A stretch of DNA of 64,000 nt, taken from contig NZ_LGIT01000009.1 of NCBI RefSeq assembly GCF_001187865.1, positions 1,736,001-1,800,000 on the forward strand. Reading direction: 5' to 3'. A model generated the notes under the pieces. It had not been told where the DNA came from. It saw only the letters and a list, made by a program, of their open reading frames with translations, and searched no databases. Below are positions 29,261 through 38,782 of this stretch, in pieces (position 1 is the first letter of the stretch; the number at the start of each line of letters is the position of its first letter). Source of the stretch: Klebsiella sp. RIT-PI-d (lineage in GTDB: Bacteria; Pseudomonadota; Gammaproteobacteria; Enterobacterales; Enterobacteriaceae). The translations under genes were made by a program, and so were the position numbers.

Positions 29261-30844
29261 ATGGAATGGATTGCCGATCCTTCAATCTGGGCGGGTCTGT
29301 TAACGCTGGTGGTCATCGAGCTGGTACTGGGTATCGATAACCTGGTCTTTATTGCTATCCTGGCCGATAAACTTCCCCCCGAAGAGCGCGACCGCGCCAG
29401 AGTGACGGGGCTGCTGATGGCCATGATCATGCGCCTTGCGCTGCTTGCCTCTATCTCCTGGTTAGTCACCTTAACTGCGCCGCTATTTACGATCCGCAGT
29501 TTCAGTTTTAGCGCCCGCGATCTGATTATGCTGGTGGGGGGGCTATTTCTGCTGTTTAAGGCAACCGTTGAATTAAACGAGCGGCTGGAAGGCAAAGACA
29601 GTGAAAACCCGACCCAACGACGCGGGGCTAAATTTTGGGCGGTGGTGGCGCAAATCGTCATTCTGGATGCGGTTTTCTCGCTGGATTCGGTGATCACGGC
29701 GGTCGGCATGGTCGATCATCTGGCGGTAATGATGGCGGCGGTTATTATCGCCATTACCGTCATGCTGCTGGCCAGTAAAGCGCTGACCCGCTTTGTGAAT
29801 AATCACCCGACCGTGGTGGTGCTGTGTCTGAGCTTCCTGCTGATGATTGGCTTCAGTCTGATCGCCGACGGTTTTGGTTATCATATTCCAAAAGGCTATC
29901 TGTATGCCGCGATTGGTTTCTCAGTGCTGATTGAATCGCTTAACCAGCTGGCCAATTTTAATCGTCGTCGCTTTCTGTCAGCGAATCACACGCTGCGCCA
30001 GCGCACCACGGAAGCCGTAATGCGTTTGTTAAGCGGCAGGAAAGAGGATGCCGAGCTGGATGCGCAAACCTCCTCGCTGCTTGCCGATCATGATAACCGG
30101 CAGATTTTTAATCCGCAGGAGCGGTTGATGATTGAACGGGTGCTGAATCTTAACCAGCGTACGGTCAGCAGCATTATGACCTCGCGGCACGATATTGAGC
30201 ATATCGATCTCAGCGCCCCGGAAGAAGAAGTACGCGCGCTGCTTGATAAGAATCAGCACACTCGCCTGGTGATCACCGGCGGCGATGCAGAAGAGGATTT
30301 GCTGGGAGTGGTACATATTCTCGATCTGCTTCAGCAGTCGCTGCATGGCGAAGCGTTAAACCTGCGCGCCCTGATCCGTCAGCCGCTGGTGTTTCCCGAA
30401 GGGCTTCCTCTGCTCTCTGCGCTGGAGCAGTTCCGTAATGCGCGCACCCACTTTGCCTTCGTAGTGGATGAGTTTGGCTCGGTTGAAGGGGTGGTCACCC
30501 TCAGCGACGTAATGGAAACCATTGCCGGGAATTTACCAAATGAAGTGGAAGAGATCGACGCCCGTCATGATATCCAGAAAGATGCCGACGGTGGCTGGAC
30601 GGCCAACGGCCATATGCCGCTGGAAGATTTGGTTCAGTATGTCCCTCTGCCGCTGGACGATCGTCGTGAGTATCACACCATTGCTGGCCTGTTGATGGAG
30701 TATTTGCAGCGCGTACCGAAAGCCGGTGAGGAAGTGGTGGTGGATGGCTATACGTTGAAAACGCTTCAGGTCGAAAGCCACCGGGTGCAGAAGGTTAAAA
30801 TCATTCCGCCAGCCGACGAGGATTTAGCGGACGACGAAGTGTAA
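29261..30844 (+). CDS. yegH: YegH, TerC-like membrane protein with CBS and CorC domains
   Basis: Inner-membrane protein of unproven function; the TerC family is linked to metal ion handling. 527 aa from the ATG at 29261, as in E. coli; an earlier in-frame start adds 10 unrelated residues. TerC-like domain with about seven hydrophobic segments (residues 1-240), including [20 protein letters not shown] and [15 protein letters not shown], which carry the paired acidic residues in membrane helices. Then two CBS domains ([30 protein letters not shown]) and a C-terminal CorC/HlyC transporter-associated domain. Divergent from wza. Confidence 0.95.
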   Translation: MEWIADPSIWAGLLTLVVIELVLGIDNLVFIAILADKLPPEERDRARVTGLLMAMIMRLALLASISWLVTLTAPLFTIRSFSFSARDLIMLVGGLFLLFKATVELNERLEGKDSENPTQRRGAKFWAVVAQIVILDAVFSLDSVITAVGMVDHLAVMMAAVIIAITVMLLASKALTRFVNNHPTVVVLCLSFLLMIGFSLIADGFGYHIPKGYLYAAIGFSVLIESLNQLANFNRRRFLSANHTLRQRTTEAVMRLLSGRKEDAELDAQTSSLLADHDNRQIFNPQERLMIERVLNLNQRTVSSIMTSRHDIEHIDLSAPEEEVRALLDKNQHTRLVITGGDAEEDLLGVVHILDLLQQSLHGEALNLRALIRQPLVFPEGLPLLSALEQFRNARTHFAFVVDEFGSVEGVVTLSDVMETIAGNLPNEVEEIDARHDIQKDADGGWTANGHMPLEDLVQYVPLPLDDRREYHTIAGLLMEYLQRVPKAGEEVVVDGYTLKTLQVESHRVQKVKIIPPADEDLADDEV

Positions 30845-30850
30845 TGCACC

Positions 30851-30884
30851 AGGGGCAGAGCACGACTATCCATGCTCTGCCCCT
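30851..30884. terminator. Hairpin between convergent yegH and asmA
   Basis: Perfect 12-bp arms AGGGGCAGAGCA and TGCTCTGCCCCT with a 10-base loop, 6 bases after the yegH stop. There is no T-run on either side, so it may be a weak bidirectional terminator or an RNA 3'-end protector. Confidence 0.55.
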
Positions 30885-30912
30885 CACTCCTGTCCGGCAA
30901 TAACGTAACGCG

Positions 30913-32760
30913 CTACCTGTTATCCAGCAGCTTTTTCACATCCTGCGCATCGCGGCTGTCTTTATTACGCTCGATCCAGTCATTGATCCGTCGTTTCGCT
31001 TCATCCTGAAGATGTTTACGCAACGCCTGATCGATTTGCAGGTTGTAATTAAGCGCCTGCCATTTGCCGTAAACGCGCAGCGGAATGGCGGTGTTTTTCA
31101 GAAGGGCAATCAGTTCAGGATTGCCTTTCCAGCCGTCAATAACGCGAATATTAAATAGTACATCGCCCTCCTCCTGAAGCAGGTCCAGCGTCCCCTGGCC
31201 GTCAAGCAACAACAGCGGTGAGCGCCCGGTGATACTGTCCAGATTTACCTTACCATTATTGAATGTCATGGTGCTGGCCAGTAAATCAAGACGCGTGGCG
31301 CTCTCGTAGTCTTCCTGAGCCTGCACATTGGTACTGCGTGCCACCGCCTGCTGCACCAGCTGCTGAAAGTTAAGCCCTTCACCGCGAGCGTCGGTAATAC
31401 TGATCTGAGCCTTGCCCTGCCATTCCCGGCGAAACGTAGCAGCATCGATTTTACTGCCGGAAAATTCGCCGCTCAGGCGGGTTTTACCGGTCAGGGCAAC
31501 AGGGTAATCAAATGCTTTTAGCAGCGTGCTGATTTCAATATTTTCAAGCTGTGGCCTGAACGCGGCCACAGGAACGGCTTTACGCGCATCCAGCGAACCG
31601 GGGAGCGAAATATGTCCGCTTCCCAGATTACCCTGCAACTCATTAAATTTAAGCAGTCCGCCCTGATTAGTCATCTGCGTGCTCACCTGAGAAAAGGGCA
31701 TTCCGCGCCACTGTAGCTGTTTGGCTTTTAGCACCAGTTGCGCATCGAACCCGGCCAGATCGCGGTAATCCGCCTCGTCACCGCTCGATGCTATCACCGG
31801 GCGCGGCGGATTTTTCTGGCTTTGTCCCTGTTGATCGACGTGCGCTGCGGTTGTCGCATCGCTGCGTAACAGCAGATTATCAAGGTTGAGGTTATCGAAC
31901 TGGAGATTAAGCCACCACTGCGGCCGATCGCCCAGCACCACGCTCCCTTCACCGCGCAGAACGCTGTCGCTGGCGGTGAGGTTAAGCTGGCTAAAGGCAA
32001 TTTTTTTCTCTTCTTCCTGCCACTGGGCGCGTAGCGTACCCTGCCCGCCGATGCCCTGCGCAGGTAAATCGGCTCCCTGGAGCTTCCAGTTGAGCTGATT
32101 GAAAGTGGCGGTAAGCAGATGCGGATAGTCGCCAGCATCGACCTGGGCCTGCAACGACAGCGCTAAATCACGTTGATTGCGGGTAATATTGCCTGAGAAA
32201 TCAACATCAGCCTGGTGATATTGATTTTGGGTCATTTTGAGACGAATGTTGCGGATCGTGACCTGCTCATCGCTGTCATGCTGAAACACCAGTACGCTGT
32301 CGGCCACTTGCAGACCGGCGATGTCAAAAGACCAGCCGCGATCTTCAGCCACCTGCGGCAGCGAATTAACCCGTGGCGCAACCGGTGCATTGTTGTCATG
32401 CACGGCTTCAGTTTGTGGTGTTAGCTGAATCACTGAGCCTTTCAGCATCACCTGTTTAACCTGTAACTGATGTGAAAGCAGCGGCATCAGCGCCACATCA
32501 AGGCGCATGTTATCAGCGGCAATCAACGGCTGACTGGCTCCGGGAGCCGTCAGCGTCATTCTGCCGGAGATGATGCTCAGCTGTGGCCAGACGTGCCAGC
32601 GTAGCGGGCCATCCAGTTTAAGCTGATAGCCACTACGCTCAGCAACCTGACGCACCATATAGGCGCGGAAGTCGTTCGGATTCACCAGCATCACTAACGC
32701 AGAGAGACCGGCAACCAGTACCACCAGCAGGATCATCAGCGTCGTCAGAATTCGTCTCAT
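30913..32760 (-). CDS. asmA: AsmA, outer-membrane assembly-related protein
   Basis: Inner-membrane-anchored periplasmic protein of the AsmA-like (bridge-like lipid transfer) family; in E. coli it affects outer-membrane protein and LPS levels, and the family is implicated in phospholipid transport. 615 aa (E. coli 617). One N-terminal membrane segment (ILTTLMILLVVLVAGLSALVMLV), followed at once by NPNDFRAYMVRQVAERSGYQL, then a long beta-rich body. The C-terminal part (LNFQQLVQQAVARS; PLLLLDGQGTLDLLQEEGDV) is the conserved AsmA_2 region. Follows dcd by 26 bases. Confidence 0.95.
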   Translation of the reverse strand: MRRILTTLMILLVVLVAGLSALVMLVNPNDFRAYMVRQVAERSGYQLKLDGPLRWHVWPQLSIISGRMTLTAPGASQPLIAADNMRLDVALMPLLSHQLQVKQVMLKGSVIQLTPQTEAVHDNNAPVAPRVNSLPQVAEDRGWSFDIAGLQVADSVLVFQHDSDEQVTIRNIRLKMTQNQYHQADVDFSGNITRNQRDLALSLQAQVDAGDYPHLLTATFNQLNWKLQGADLPAQGIGGQGTLRAQWQEEEKKIAFSQLNLTASDSVLRGEGSVVLGDRPQWWLNLQFDNLNLDNLLLRSDATTAAHVDQQGQSQKNPPRPVIASSGDEADYRDLAGFDAQLVLKAKQLQWRGMPFSQVSTQMTNQGGLLKFNELQGNLGSGHISLPGSLDARKAVPVAAFRPQLENIEISTLLKAFDYPVALTGKTRLSGEFSGSKIDAATFRREWQGKAQISITDARGEGLNFQQLVQQAVARSTNVQAQEDYESATRLDLLASTMTFNNGKVNLDSITGRSPLLLLDGQGTLDLLQEEGDVLFNIRVIDGWKGNPELIALLKNTAIPLRVYGKWQALNYNLQIDQALRKHLQDEAKRRINDWIERNKDSRDAQDVKKLLDNR

Positions 32761-32786
32761 GGCTTCCTCAGTTACACCGCGTTAAC

Positions 32787-33368
32787 TCAGTCTTTATCAA
32801 TACGACTGGCGACAGCACCCTGCTGATCGCGATATTTCGCATCTTCACGGCGGTTATAGGGACGCGCTGCAGGACCGGAAAGCGGTTCAAAGCTTAATGC
32901 GCCAATCAACATTCCCGGACGCAGTGCCAGCGGCAGCTTACCGGAATTATAGAATTCAAGCACAATACATCCTGACCAGCCGGGATCGATGCGGTGCGCC
33001 GTAACGTGCACCATCAGCCCCAGACGCGCCAGCGATGAACGTCCGTCGAGCCAGCCCACCAGATCGGCAGGTAGCGTTACCGACTCCAGCGTCACTGCCA
33101 GCGCCAGTTCACCGGGATGCAAATAAAAGGCGTCGCCTTCTGCCAGGGCAATTTCATCGCTCATCACGCGATCAAGCGCCGCGCTGACCTCCGCTTTCGG
33201 CCCGCTTAAATCGATAAACGCAGCGGTGTGTCCGCTGAATGTGCGAAATTTATTGCCCAGACGCACATCCACCGTCGCGCCACTGATCCGCTCCACCGGT
33301 GGACGGGGATTAATCGACAGACGGCCTGCATCCAGCCAGGCTTCAATATCTCGGTCACACAAACGCAT
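32787..33368 (-). CDS. dcd: Dcd, dCTP deaminase
   Basis: Deaminates dCTP to dUTP, the main route to dTMP in enteric bacteria; cytoplasmic homotrimer. 193 aa, same as E. coli. Conserved substrate residues S111 and R115 ([10 protein letters not shown]) and catalytic Glu138 (CIVLEFYN) are present. GGAG lies properly before the ATG. Between udk and asmA, same strand. Confidence 0.97.
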   Translation of the reverse strand: MRLCDRDIEAWLDAGRLSINPRPPVERISGATVDVRLGNKFRTFSGHTAAFIDLSGPKAEVSAALDRVMSDEIALAEGDAFYLHPGELALAVTLESVTLPADLVGWLDGRSSLARLGLMVHVTAHRIDPGWSGCIVLEFYNSGKLPLALRPGMLIGALSFEPLSGPAARPYNRREDAKYRDQQGAVASRIDKD

Positions 33369-33457
33369 GCGCTTTCTCCTTTCGTGCAGCGTGCCCTCAC
33401 GCCATTGAGCATAAGGGATTAACAGAAACTCTCTGCACGTTACACAATTCGCGGGAT

Positions 33458-34099
33458 TTATTCAAAAAACTGACTAATTTTGGCTTTCAGAATATCAATG
33501 GCAATCCGGTTCTTACCGCCGCGCGGCACAATGATGTCAGCATACTGTTTCGACGGATCGATAAACTGCAGAAACATTGGACGAACCGTTTTTTGATACT
33601 GCGCCATTACCGAATCCATTGAGCGTCCACGTTCGTTAACATCACGCTTGATGCGGCGCATCAGGCAGATGTCCAGCGGGGTATCGACAAAAATCGAAAA
33701 GTTCATCGCCTCACGCAGGCGAGCATCCGTCAGCAGTAAAATGCCTTCCAGAATAATCACTTTCTTTGGCTCGACATGAATCGTTTCTGGCAGGCGGGTA
33801 TGCTCAACGTAGCTATACACCGGTAATTCGATAGCCGTTCCGCGCTTTAAGTCCTGTAAATGCTGGAACAGCAGGCTGTGATCCATTGCACTGGGATGGT
33901 CATAGTTGGTCTTGATACGTTCTTCCATGAGCAGATGGCTTTGATCTTTGTAGTAACTGTCTTCTGGAATAACGCCGATATGCTCATCGCCGACTTGTTC
34001 ACGCAATTCGCGGTATAACGTGCTGGCAATGAGACTTTTACCTGATGCGGATGCGCCTGCGATGCCTATGATGACGCACTGATGAGACTTATCAGTCAT
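33458..34099 (-). CDS. udk: Udk, uridine/cytidine kinase
   Basis: Phosphorylates uridine and cytidine to UMP and CMP in pyrimidine salvage. 213 aa, the same as E. coli. Walker A loop GASASGKS at about 15-22, [11 protein letters not shown], the [11 protein letters not shown] segment and [13 protein letters not shown] lid region are visible. First gene of the apparent udk-dcd-asmA group, divergent from dgcE, with a candidate promoter at 34223-34251. Confidence 0.97.
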   Translation of the reverse strand: MTDKSHQCVIIGIAGASASGKSLIASTLYRELREQVGDEHIGVIPEDSYYKDQSHLLMEERIKTNYDHPSAMDHSLLFQHLQDLKRGTAIELPVYSYVEHTRLPETIHVEPKKVIILEGILLLTDARLREAMNFSIFVDTPLDICLMRRIKRDVNERGRSMDSVMAQYQKTVRPMFLQFIDPSKQYADIIVPRGGKNRIAIDILKAKISQFFE

Positions 34100-34438
34100 A
34101 AATTTAGCGACCTGATTAACCTGGATGTAAGGGAGGGCGACGCCGAAGCGCCAAACGCGGCAATTATAGGGATTTGTGCGTGATGATACCAGTCGAATAC
34201 ACGTAATGGTTTAAGACCCGGCTTAATGGCCAATGACGTACCCTTAGTCAAATTTTTATGCTTAATTATGAGGCAGTTTCGTCTTTTTTTAACCAGACTC
34301 ATTAATTAATATCTTTATGATGTCAAATTATGAGCAGGTACCATAGGAATTGTAAATTGTTTGTACTAGCATAATCCCAATTTGACATCTTAACGTCCGG
34401 GCTTGCTCCTGGAGCAGAGCCTGGCGGATAGAATGGTA
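34100..34438. other. udk-dgcE divergent intergenic region
   Basis: 339 bases, AT-rich toward dgcE. Apart from the candidate udk promoter I see no supported gene, RNA or hairpin. Open frames present here do not resemble proteins. A dgcE promoter must lie in the right half, but I cannot pick one with confidence. Confidence 0.5.
34223..34251 (-). promoter_or_regulatory. Candidate udk promoter
   Basis: Minus strand TTGACT (complement of 34246-34251), 17-base spacer, CATTAA (complement of 34223-34228). Start codon is about 120 bases downstream. Confidence 0.4.
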
Positions 34439-37400
34439 ATGAAGAAACCGTACCAGCGAGTATTAATCACTCCGACGCATCCATTGATGCGTTTTATCAG
34501 CCTGGGGCTGTTAACCTTCATTTTTACGCTCTTCTCGCTTGAGTTGACCCGTTTTGGCACGCTTATCGCACCGCTGTGGTTTCCAACGGCAATCATGATG
34601 GTGGCATTTTACCGCCATGCCGGTAAAGTCTGGCCGGGCATCGCCATTGCCTGCTCGCTTGGCAGCATCGGCGCATCGCTCATCGTCAATCCGCTACACA
34701 CGCTGAACCTGTGGTACACCTGCATCAACATCGTTGAAGCCGTCATTGGCGCACTGCTGCTGCGAAAATTGCTTCCACAATATAACCCGTTGAAAGGCCT
34801 TGGTGACTGGATTCGGCTGGCTGTCGGCAGTGCGATTATTCCGCCGCTGGTGGGTGGCTTGCTGATCCTGCCGCTGGCCAACGGCGGCCCTACGCTACAA
34901 ATCGTTCTTGTCTGGACGCTGTCCGAGGCAATTGCCGCGCTGGCGCTGGTGCCGCTGGGCTTACTGTATAAACCGCATTATTTGCTGCGCCACCGGGAAC
35001 CGCGAATGCTGGTGGAGACGCTGGTCACCCTGGCGGCAACGCTGGCGCTTAGTGCAGGGGCAATGCTGTATCTGCCGTGGCCATTCACCTGCATTATTGT
35101 GCTGCTCATGTGGAGCGCAGTACGTTTACCGCGCATGGAAGCATTTCTGGTTTTCCTGCTGACCATCATGCTGGTCTCCATGATCATGGCGACTAACCCG
35201 CGCGATTTAACGGCAACGCACATTTCTGCGATGACCAATGCGCCATGGCTGCCTTTCCTGATGATGCTACTTCCGGCAAATATTATGACCATGGTGATGT
35301 ATGCTTTTCGCGCCGAGCGTAAGCACATTACTGAAAGCGAAGAGCGTTTTCGCAATGCAATGGAGTATTCCGCCATCGGTATGGCGCTGGTCGGCACCGA
35401 GGGACAGTGGCTCCAGGTTAACAAAGCTCTGTGCCGTTTTCTCGGCTATAGCCAGGAAGAGCTGCGCAACCTCACCTTTCAGCAACTGACCTGGCCGGAA
35501 GATCTTAATTCCGATCTCGATCAGCTGAATATGCTGGTGCGCGGCGAAATTAACAGCTACTCACTGGAAAAACGCTATTACAACCGTAAAGGTGAAGTGG
35601 TATGGGCGTTACTGGCGGTATCGCTGGTGCGGCATGCAGACGGTACGCCGCTCTATTTTATCTCGCAAATAGAAGACATTACCGATCTTAAACATACCGA
35701 ATGGGTGAATAAGCGCCTGATGGAGCGCATTACGCTTGCTAATGAAGCCGGCGGTATCGGCATCTGGGAATGGGAACTGGAACCCGACGTGATTAGCTGG
35801 GATCAGCGTATGTTTGAGTTGTATGAGATCCCCCCGCACACCAAACCCACCTGGCAGCTGTGGTATCAAAGTTTACTCCCGGAAGATCGCGACAGCGCTT
35901 CAACAACGGTGCGTGATGCGCTACACAGCCGCGCGCCCTTTAAGCTCGAATTTCGTATTCAGGTGAAAGAAGGCGTACGCCATATCCGTTCTCTGGCCAG
36001 CAGGGTGTTGAACAACCAGGGCGAAGTAGAACGTCTGCTGGGGGTCAACATGGATATGACCGAGGTTAAACAGCTTAATGAAGCGCTATATCAGGAAAAA
36101 GAGCGTCTGCATATTACGCTCGATTCCATCGGTGAGGCCGTCGTCTGCATCGATGACAATATGCACGTGAGCTTTATGAATCCGGTTGCCGAGAAAATGA
36201 GCGGCTGGACGCAGGAGCAGGCTATGGGCCAGCCGCTGCTTCAGGTCTTACACATCACTTTTGGTGATGAGGGTCCGCTGATGGAGAATATTCATAGCGG
36301 AGATATGTCCCGCTCAGCCATTGAGCAGGATCTGGTATTAAAATGCCGTAACGGCGGCAGTTACGATATTCACTACAGTATCACTCCACTCAGTACCCTC
36401 GATGGGCAAACCATTGGATCGGTGCTGGTCATTCAGGATGTGACCGAATCGCGTAAAATGCTGCGGCAGCTCAGCTACAGCGCTTCCCACGATGCGCTGA
36501 CCCACCTGGCAAACCGGGTCAGTTTTGAAAGCCATCTGAAACGCCTGCTGCAAACGGTTCATGAGACGCATCAGCGTCACGCGCTGGTGTTTATCGATCT
36601 CGATCGCTTTAAGGCAGTCAATGATACTGCGGGGCATGCAGCGGGCGACGCGCTCCTGCGCGAACTGTCCTCACTGATGCTCAGTATGCTGCGGACCAGC
36701 GACATTCTGGCGCGTCTTGGCGGCGATGAATTTGGCCTGCTGCTGCCGGATTGCAATATTGAGAGCGCCCGCTATATTGCCGGAAGAATTATTGAAGCGA
36801 TCAATGACTATCACTTTATGTGGGAAGGTCGACTGCATCGTATCGGGGCCAGTGCGGGCATTACCCTCGTCGATGAGACCAACGATCAGGCATCTGAGGT
36901 GATGTCGCAGGCCGATATCGCCTGTTATGCGTCCAAAAATCATGGTCGGGGCATTGTCACCGTTTATGAAGCGCAACAGGAGCGGGCTCACGGCGCACGC
37001 AGTATGATGGCGCTGGAAGAGCAGTGGACGATGATCAAAGACAATGCGCTGATGATCATGGCCCGCAGCGTGGCCTCCCCGCGTATACCGGAGACCAGCC
37101 ATTTCTGGCTGCTGTCGCTGCGGTTATGGACCAGCGAAGGTGAAATGATTGAAGAACAGGCATTTCGCGCCGGACTCTCCGACCCGGAGTTACTCCACGC
37201 CCTGGATCGGCGGATATTTACTGAATTCTTTGCTCATCATGCGCAGGCCGTTGCCGCCAAAGGGTTAGGCATCACCCTGCCTCTGTCGACGGCTGGCCTG
37301 ACCAGTATGACGCTGGTGGACGAGCTGCTGGAAACCCTCGCGCAAAGCGCCCTGCCAGCACGCCTGCTCCACCTGATTATTCATTCCGAAGCGATTATGC

Positions 37401-37768
37401 GTAATGGGCATCAGATCAATGAAGGATTGCGCAAATTACGCCAGGCGGGCTGCAAGATTATTCTTAGCCATATTAATCAGGATCTTGAACTGTTTAATCA
37501 TCTTACGCCGTCAGTGGCAGATTATATTTTGCTCGATCCTGAACTGGTCGCAAATGTGCAGACTAATTTGCTGGATGAGATGATGGTAACGATTGTCCAG
37601 GGACATGCGCACCGTCTTGGAATGCGCACTATCGCCGGACCCACTAACACCCCACTGATGATGGATACGCTTTCAGGTATTGGTATCGACCTGATTTATG
37701 GCGATACCATTGCGCAAACTCAGCCGCTGGATCTGCTGCTTAATACCAGCTATTTCGCTATCAATTAA
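34439..37768 (+). CDS. dgcE: DgcE (YegE), diguanylate cyclase
   Basis: Inner-membrane enzyme making cyclic di-GMP, which promotes curli and cellulose in E. coli. 1109 aa (E. coli 1105) from the ATG before KKPYQ; ATGs two and twelve codons upstream are alternatives. An N-terminal MASE1 sensor of about 8-10 membrane segments (to about residue 300) is followed by three PAS/PAC domains (about 310-680), a GGDEF domain with RLGGDEF near residue 760 and an RxxD inhibitory site (RTSD) five residues before it. The C-terminal EAL-like domain lacks the EAL motif, so it is degenerate as in E. coli. It overlaps the convergent alkA by 8 bases. Confidence 0.95.
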   Translation: MKKPYQRVLITPTHPLMRFISLGLLTFIFTLFSLELTRFGTLIAPLWFPTAIMMVAFYRHAGKVWPGIAIACSLGSIGASLIVNPLHTLNLWYTCINIVEAVIGALLLRKLLPQYNPLKGLGDWIRLAVGSAIIPPLVGGLLILPLANGGPTLQIVLVWTLSEAIAALALVPLGLLYKPHYLLRHREPRMLVETLVTLAATLALSAGAMLYLPWPFTCIIVLLMWSAVRLPRMEAFLVFLLTIMLVSMIMATNPRDLTATHISAMTNAPWLPFLMMLLPANIMTMVMYAFRAERKHITESEERFRNAMEYSAIGMALVGTEGQWLQVNKALCRFLGYSQEELRNLTFQQLTWPEDLNSDLDQLNMLVRGEINSYSLEKRYYNRKGEVVWALLAVSLVRHADGTPLYFISQIEDITDLKHTEWVNKRLMERITLANEAGGIGIWEWELEPDVISWDQRMFELYEIPPHTKPTWQLWYQSLLPEDRDSASTTVRDALHSRAPFKLEFRIQVKEGVRHIRSLASRVLNNQGEVERLLGVNMDMTEVKQLNEALYQEKERLHITLDSIGEAVVCIDDNMHVSFMNPVAEKMSGWTQEQAMGQPLLQVLHITFGDEGPLMENIHSGDMSRSAIEQDLVLKCRNGGSYDIHYSITPLSTLDGQTIGSVLVIQDVTESRKMLRQLSYSASHDALTHLANRVSFESHLKRLLQTVHETHQRHALVFIDLDRFKAVNDTAGHAAGDALLRELSSLMLSMLRTSDILARLGGDEFGLLLPDCNIESARYIAGRIIEAINDYHFMWEGRLHRIGASAGITLVDETNDQASEVMSQADIACYASKNHGRGIVTVYEAQQERAHGARSMMALEEQWTMIKDNALMIMARSVASPRIPETSHFWLLSLRLWTSEGEMIEEQAFRAGLSDPELLHALDRRIFTEFFAHHAQAVAAKGLGITLPLSTAGLTSMTLVDELLETLAQSALPARLLHLIIHSEAIMRNGHQINEGLRKLRQAGCKIILSHINQDLELFNHLTPSVADYILLDPELVANVQTNLLDEMMVTIVQGHAHRLGMRTIAGPTNTPLMMDTLSGIGIDLIYGDTIAQTQPLDLLLNTSYFAIN

Positions 37769-38612
37769 CCGGTTCCGGCTGCCAGTCTTTGGTAAACCAG
37801 ATGTGCAGTACCGCATAGGAGCGCCAGGGCTGCCAGCGTTCTGCATAGCGGCGAATTTGCGCAGGCGTCATGCCGGTAAAGCGCTGTTTGATGGCGTAAT
37901 CATCCGGCAGAAAAATATCGGTTGCCTGCCAGCCGTGCAGGGCAAAATAGTTTGCCGTCCAGCGGCCAATTCCCGGATACGTTTGGAGCATTTTAACCCC
38001 CAGCGCCACATCCGCCGGCGCACGCAGCGGAAATTCCCCGGCATGTGCCACCTGCGCCAGATGAATAATTGCCTGCGCCCGTTTTAACGACATTCCCAGC
38101 GACCTTAAACGTTGCGGATCGGCTGCGGCCAGAACCTCTGGCCCCGGAAACGTGTAATATTCCGGCGCCTCCGCCAGCGGCTCACCGTAGGCAGTCACCA
38201 CGTTTCCGGTGAGCTTTGCCGCCATCGCCACGCTCACCAGCTGACCAAGAATGGCCCGAATGCCCTGTTCAAACGCATCAACCGATCCCGGCAGGCGCAA
38301 TCCAGGTCTGGCACTGGCCAGCGGACCCAGCGCGCGGGCAATACAGTGCGGATCGCAATTAAGGTCCAGCAGCCGTTCAATGCGCTGTAGACACTCGTCG
38401 GCCACCGGCATTAGCCCGTCGGTCAGTTCAACCTTCAGCGTATGGTTTTGCTCTACAGGTGTCAGGGTAAGCAGGCCGCGATACCCGTCAACAACCATGC
38501 TGCGGGTAAAACTGTTGCCACTGAATGTCTCGATGCCGTCAACGGCGCGCGCCCGCAAAAAAGAGAACATCCACGTCCAGTCGTAGGGCGGCTGCCAGTG
38601 CAGGGTGAACAT
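37761..38612 (-). CDS. alkA: AlkA, 3-methyladenine DNA glycosylase II
   Basis: Removes alkylated purines (3-methyladenine and others) from DNA in base excision repair. 283 aa (E. coli 282). N-terminal WQPPYDW substrate-side segment; the helix-hairpin-helix LPGS...AILGQLVSVAMAAKL and YPGIGRWTANYFAL, followed by catalytic Asp238 in IFLPDDYAIK. In E. coli it is Ada-regulated; I do not see a clear Ada box in the short AT-rich upstream region. Its 3' end overlaps the convergent dgcE. Confidence 0.96.
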   Translation of the reverse strand: MFTLHWQPPYDWTWMFSFLRARAVDGIETFSGNSFTRSMVVDGYRGLLTLTPVEQNHTLKVELTDGLMPVADECLQRIERLLDLNCDPHCIARALGPLASARPGLRLPGSVDAFEQGIRAILGQLVSVAMAAKLTGNVVTAYGEPLAEAPEYYTFPGPEVLAAADPQRLRSLGMSLKRAQAIIHLAQVAHAGEFPLRAPADVALGVKMLQTYPGIGRWTANYFALHGWQATDIFLPDDYAIKQRFTGMTPAQIRRYAERWQPWRSYAVLHIWFTKDWQPEPVN

Positions 38613-38782
38613 ATTATCTTCCTCATTGTGGCGTGATAGTTATAATTATAAATATATATTTAAACAAAAATTATTCATTACAAATATATAATAAATTTTC
38701 TTCCATTCAACCGTTGCATCCGGTCAGGCCCGCAGCGTATATTCCTGCGCCCTTACCATGATTTAGCAGGGATGGCTAAATA
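38613..38782. other. Very AT-rich alkA-MBOAT intergenic region
   Basis: Divergent region with long A/T stretches (38637-38705, e.g. TAAATATATATTTAAAC), far more AT-rich than flanking genes. It probably holds promoters for both directions and would suit H-NS binding. No gene seen. Confidence 0.5.

Noticed and set aside
33369-33457. Terminator between udk and dcd
   Set aside because: No convincing hairpin plus T-run; the 89-base gap may still hold a dcd promoter, but none can be supported.
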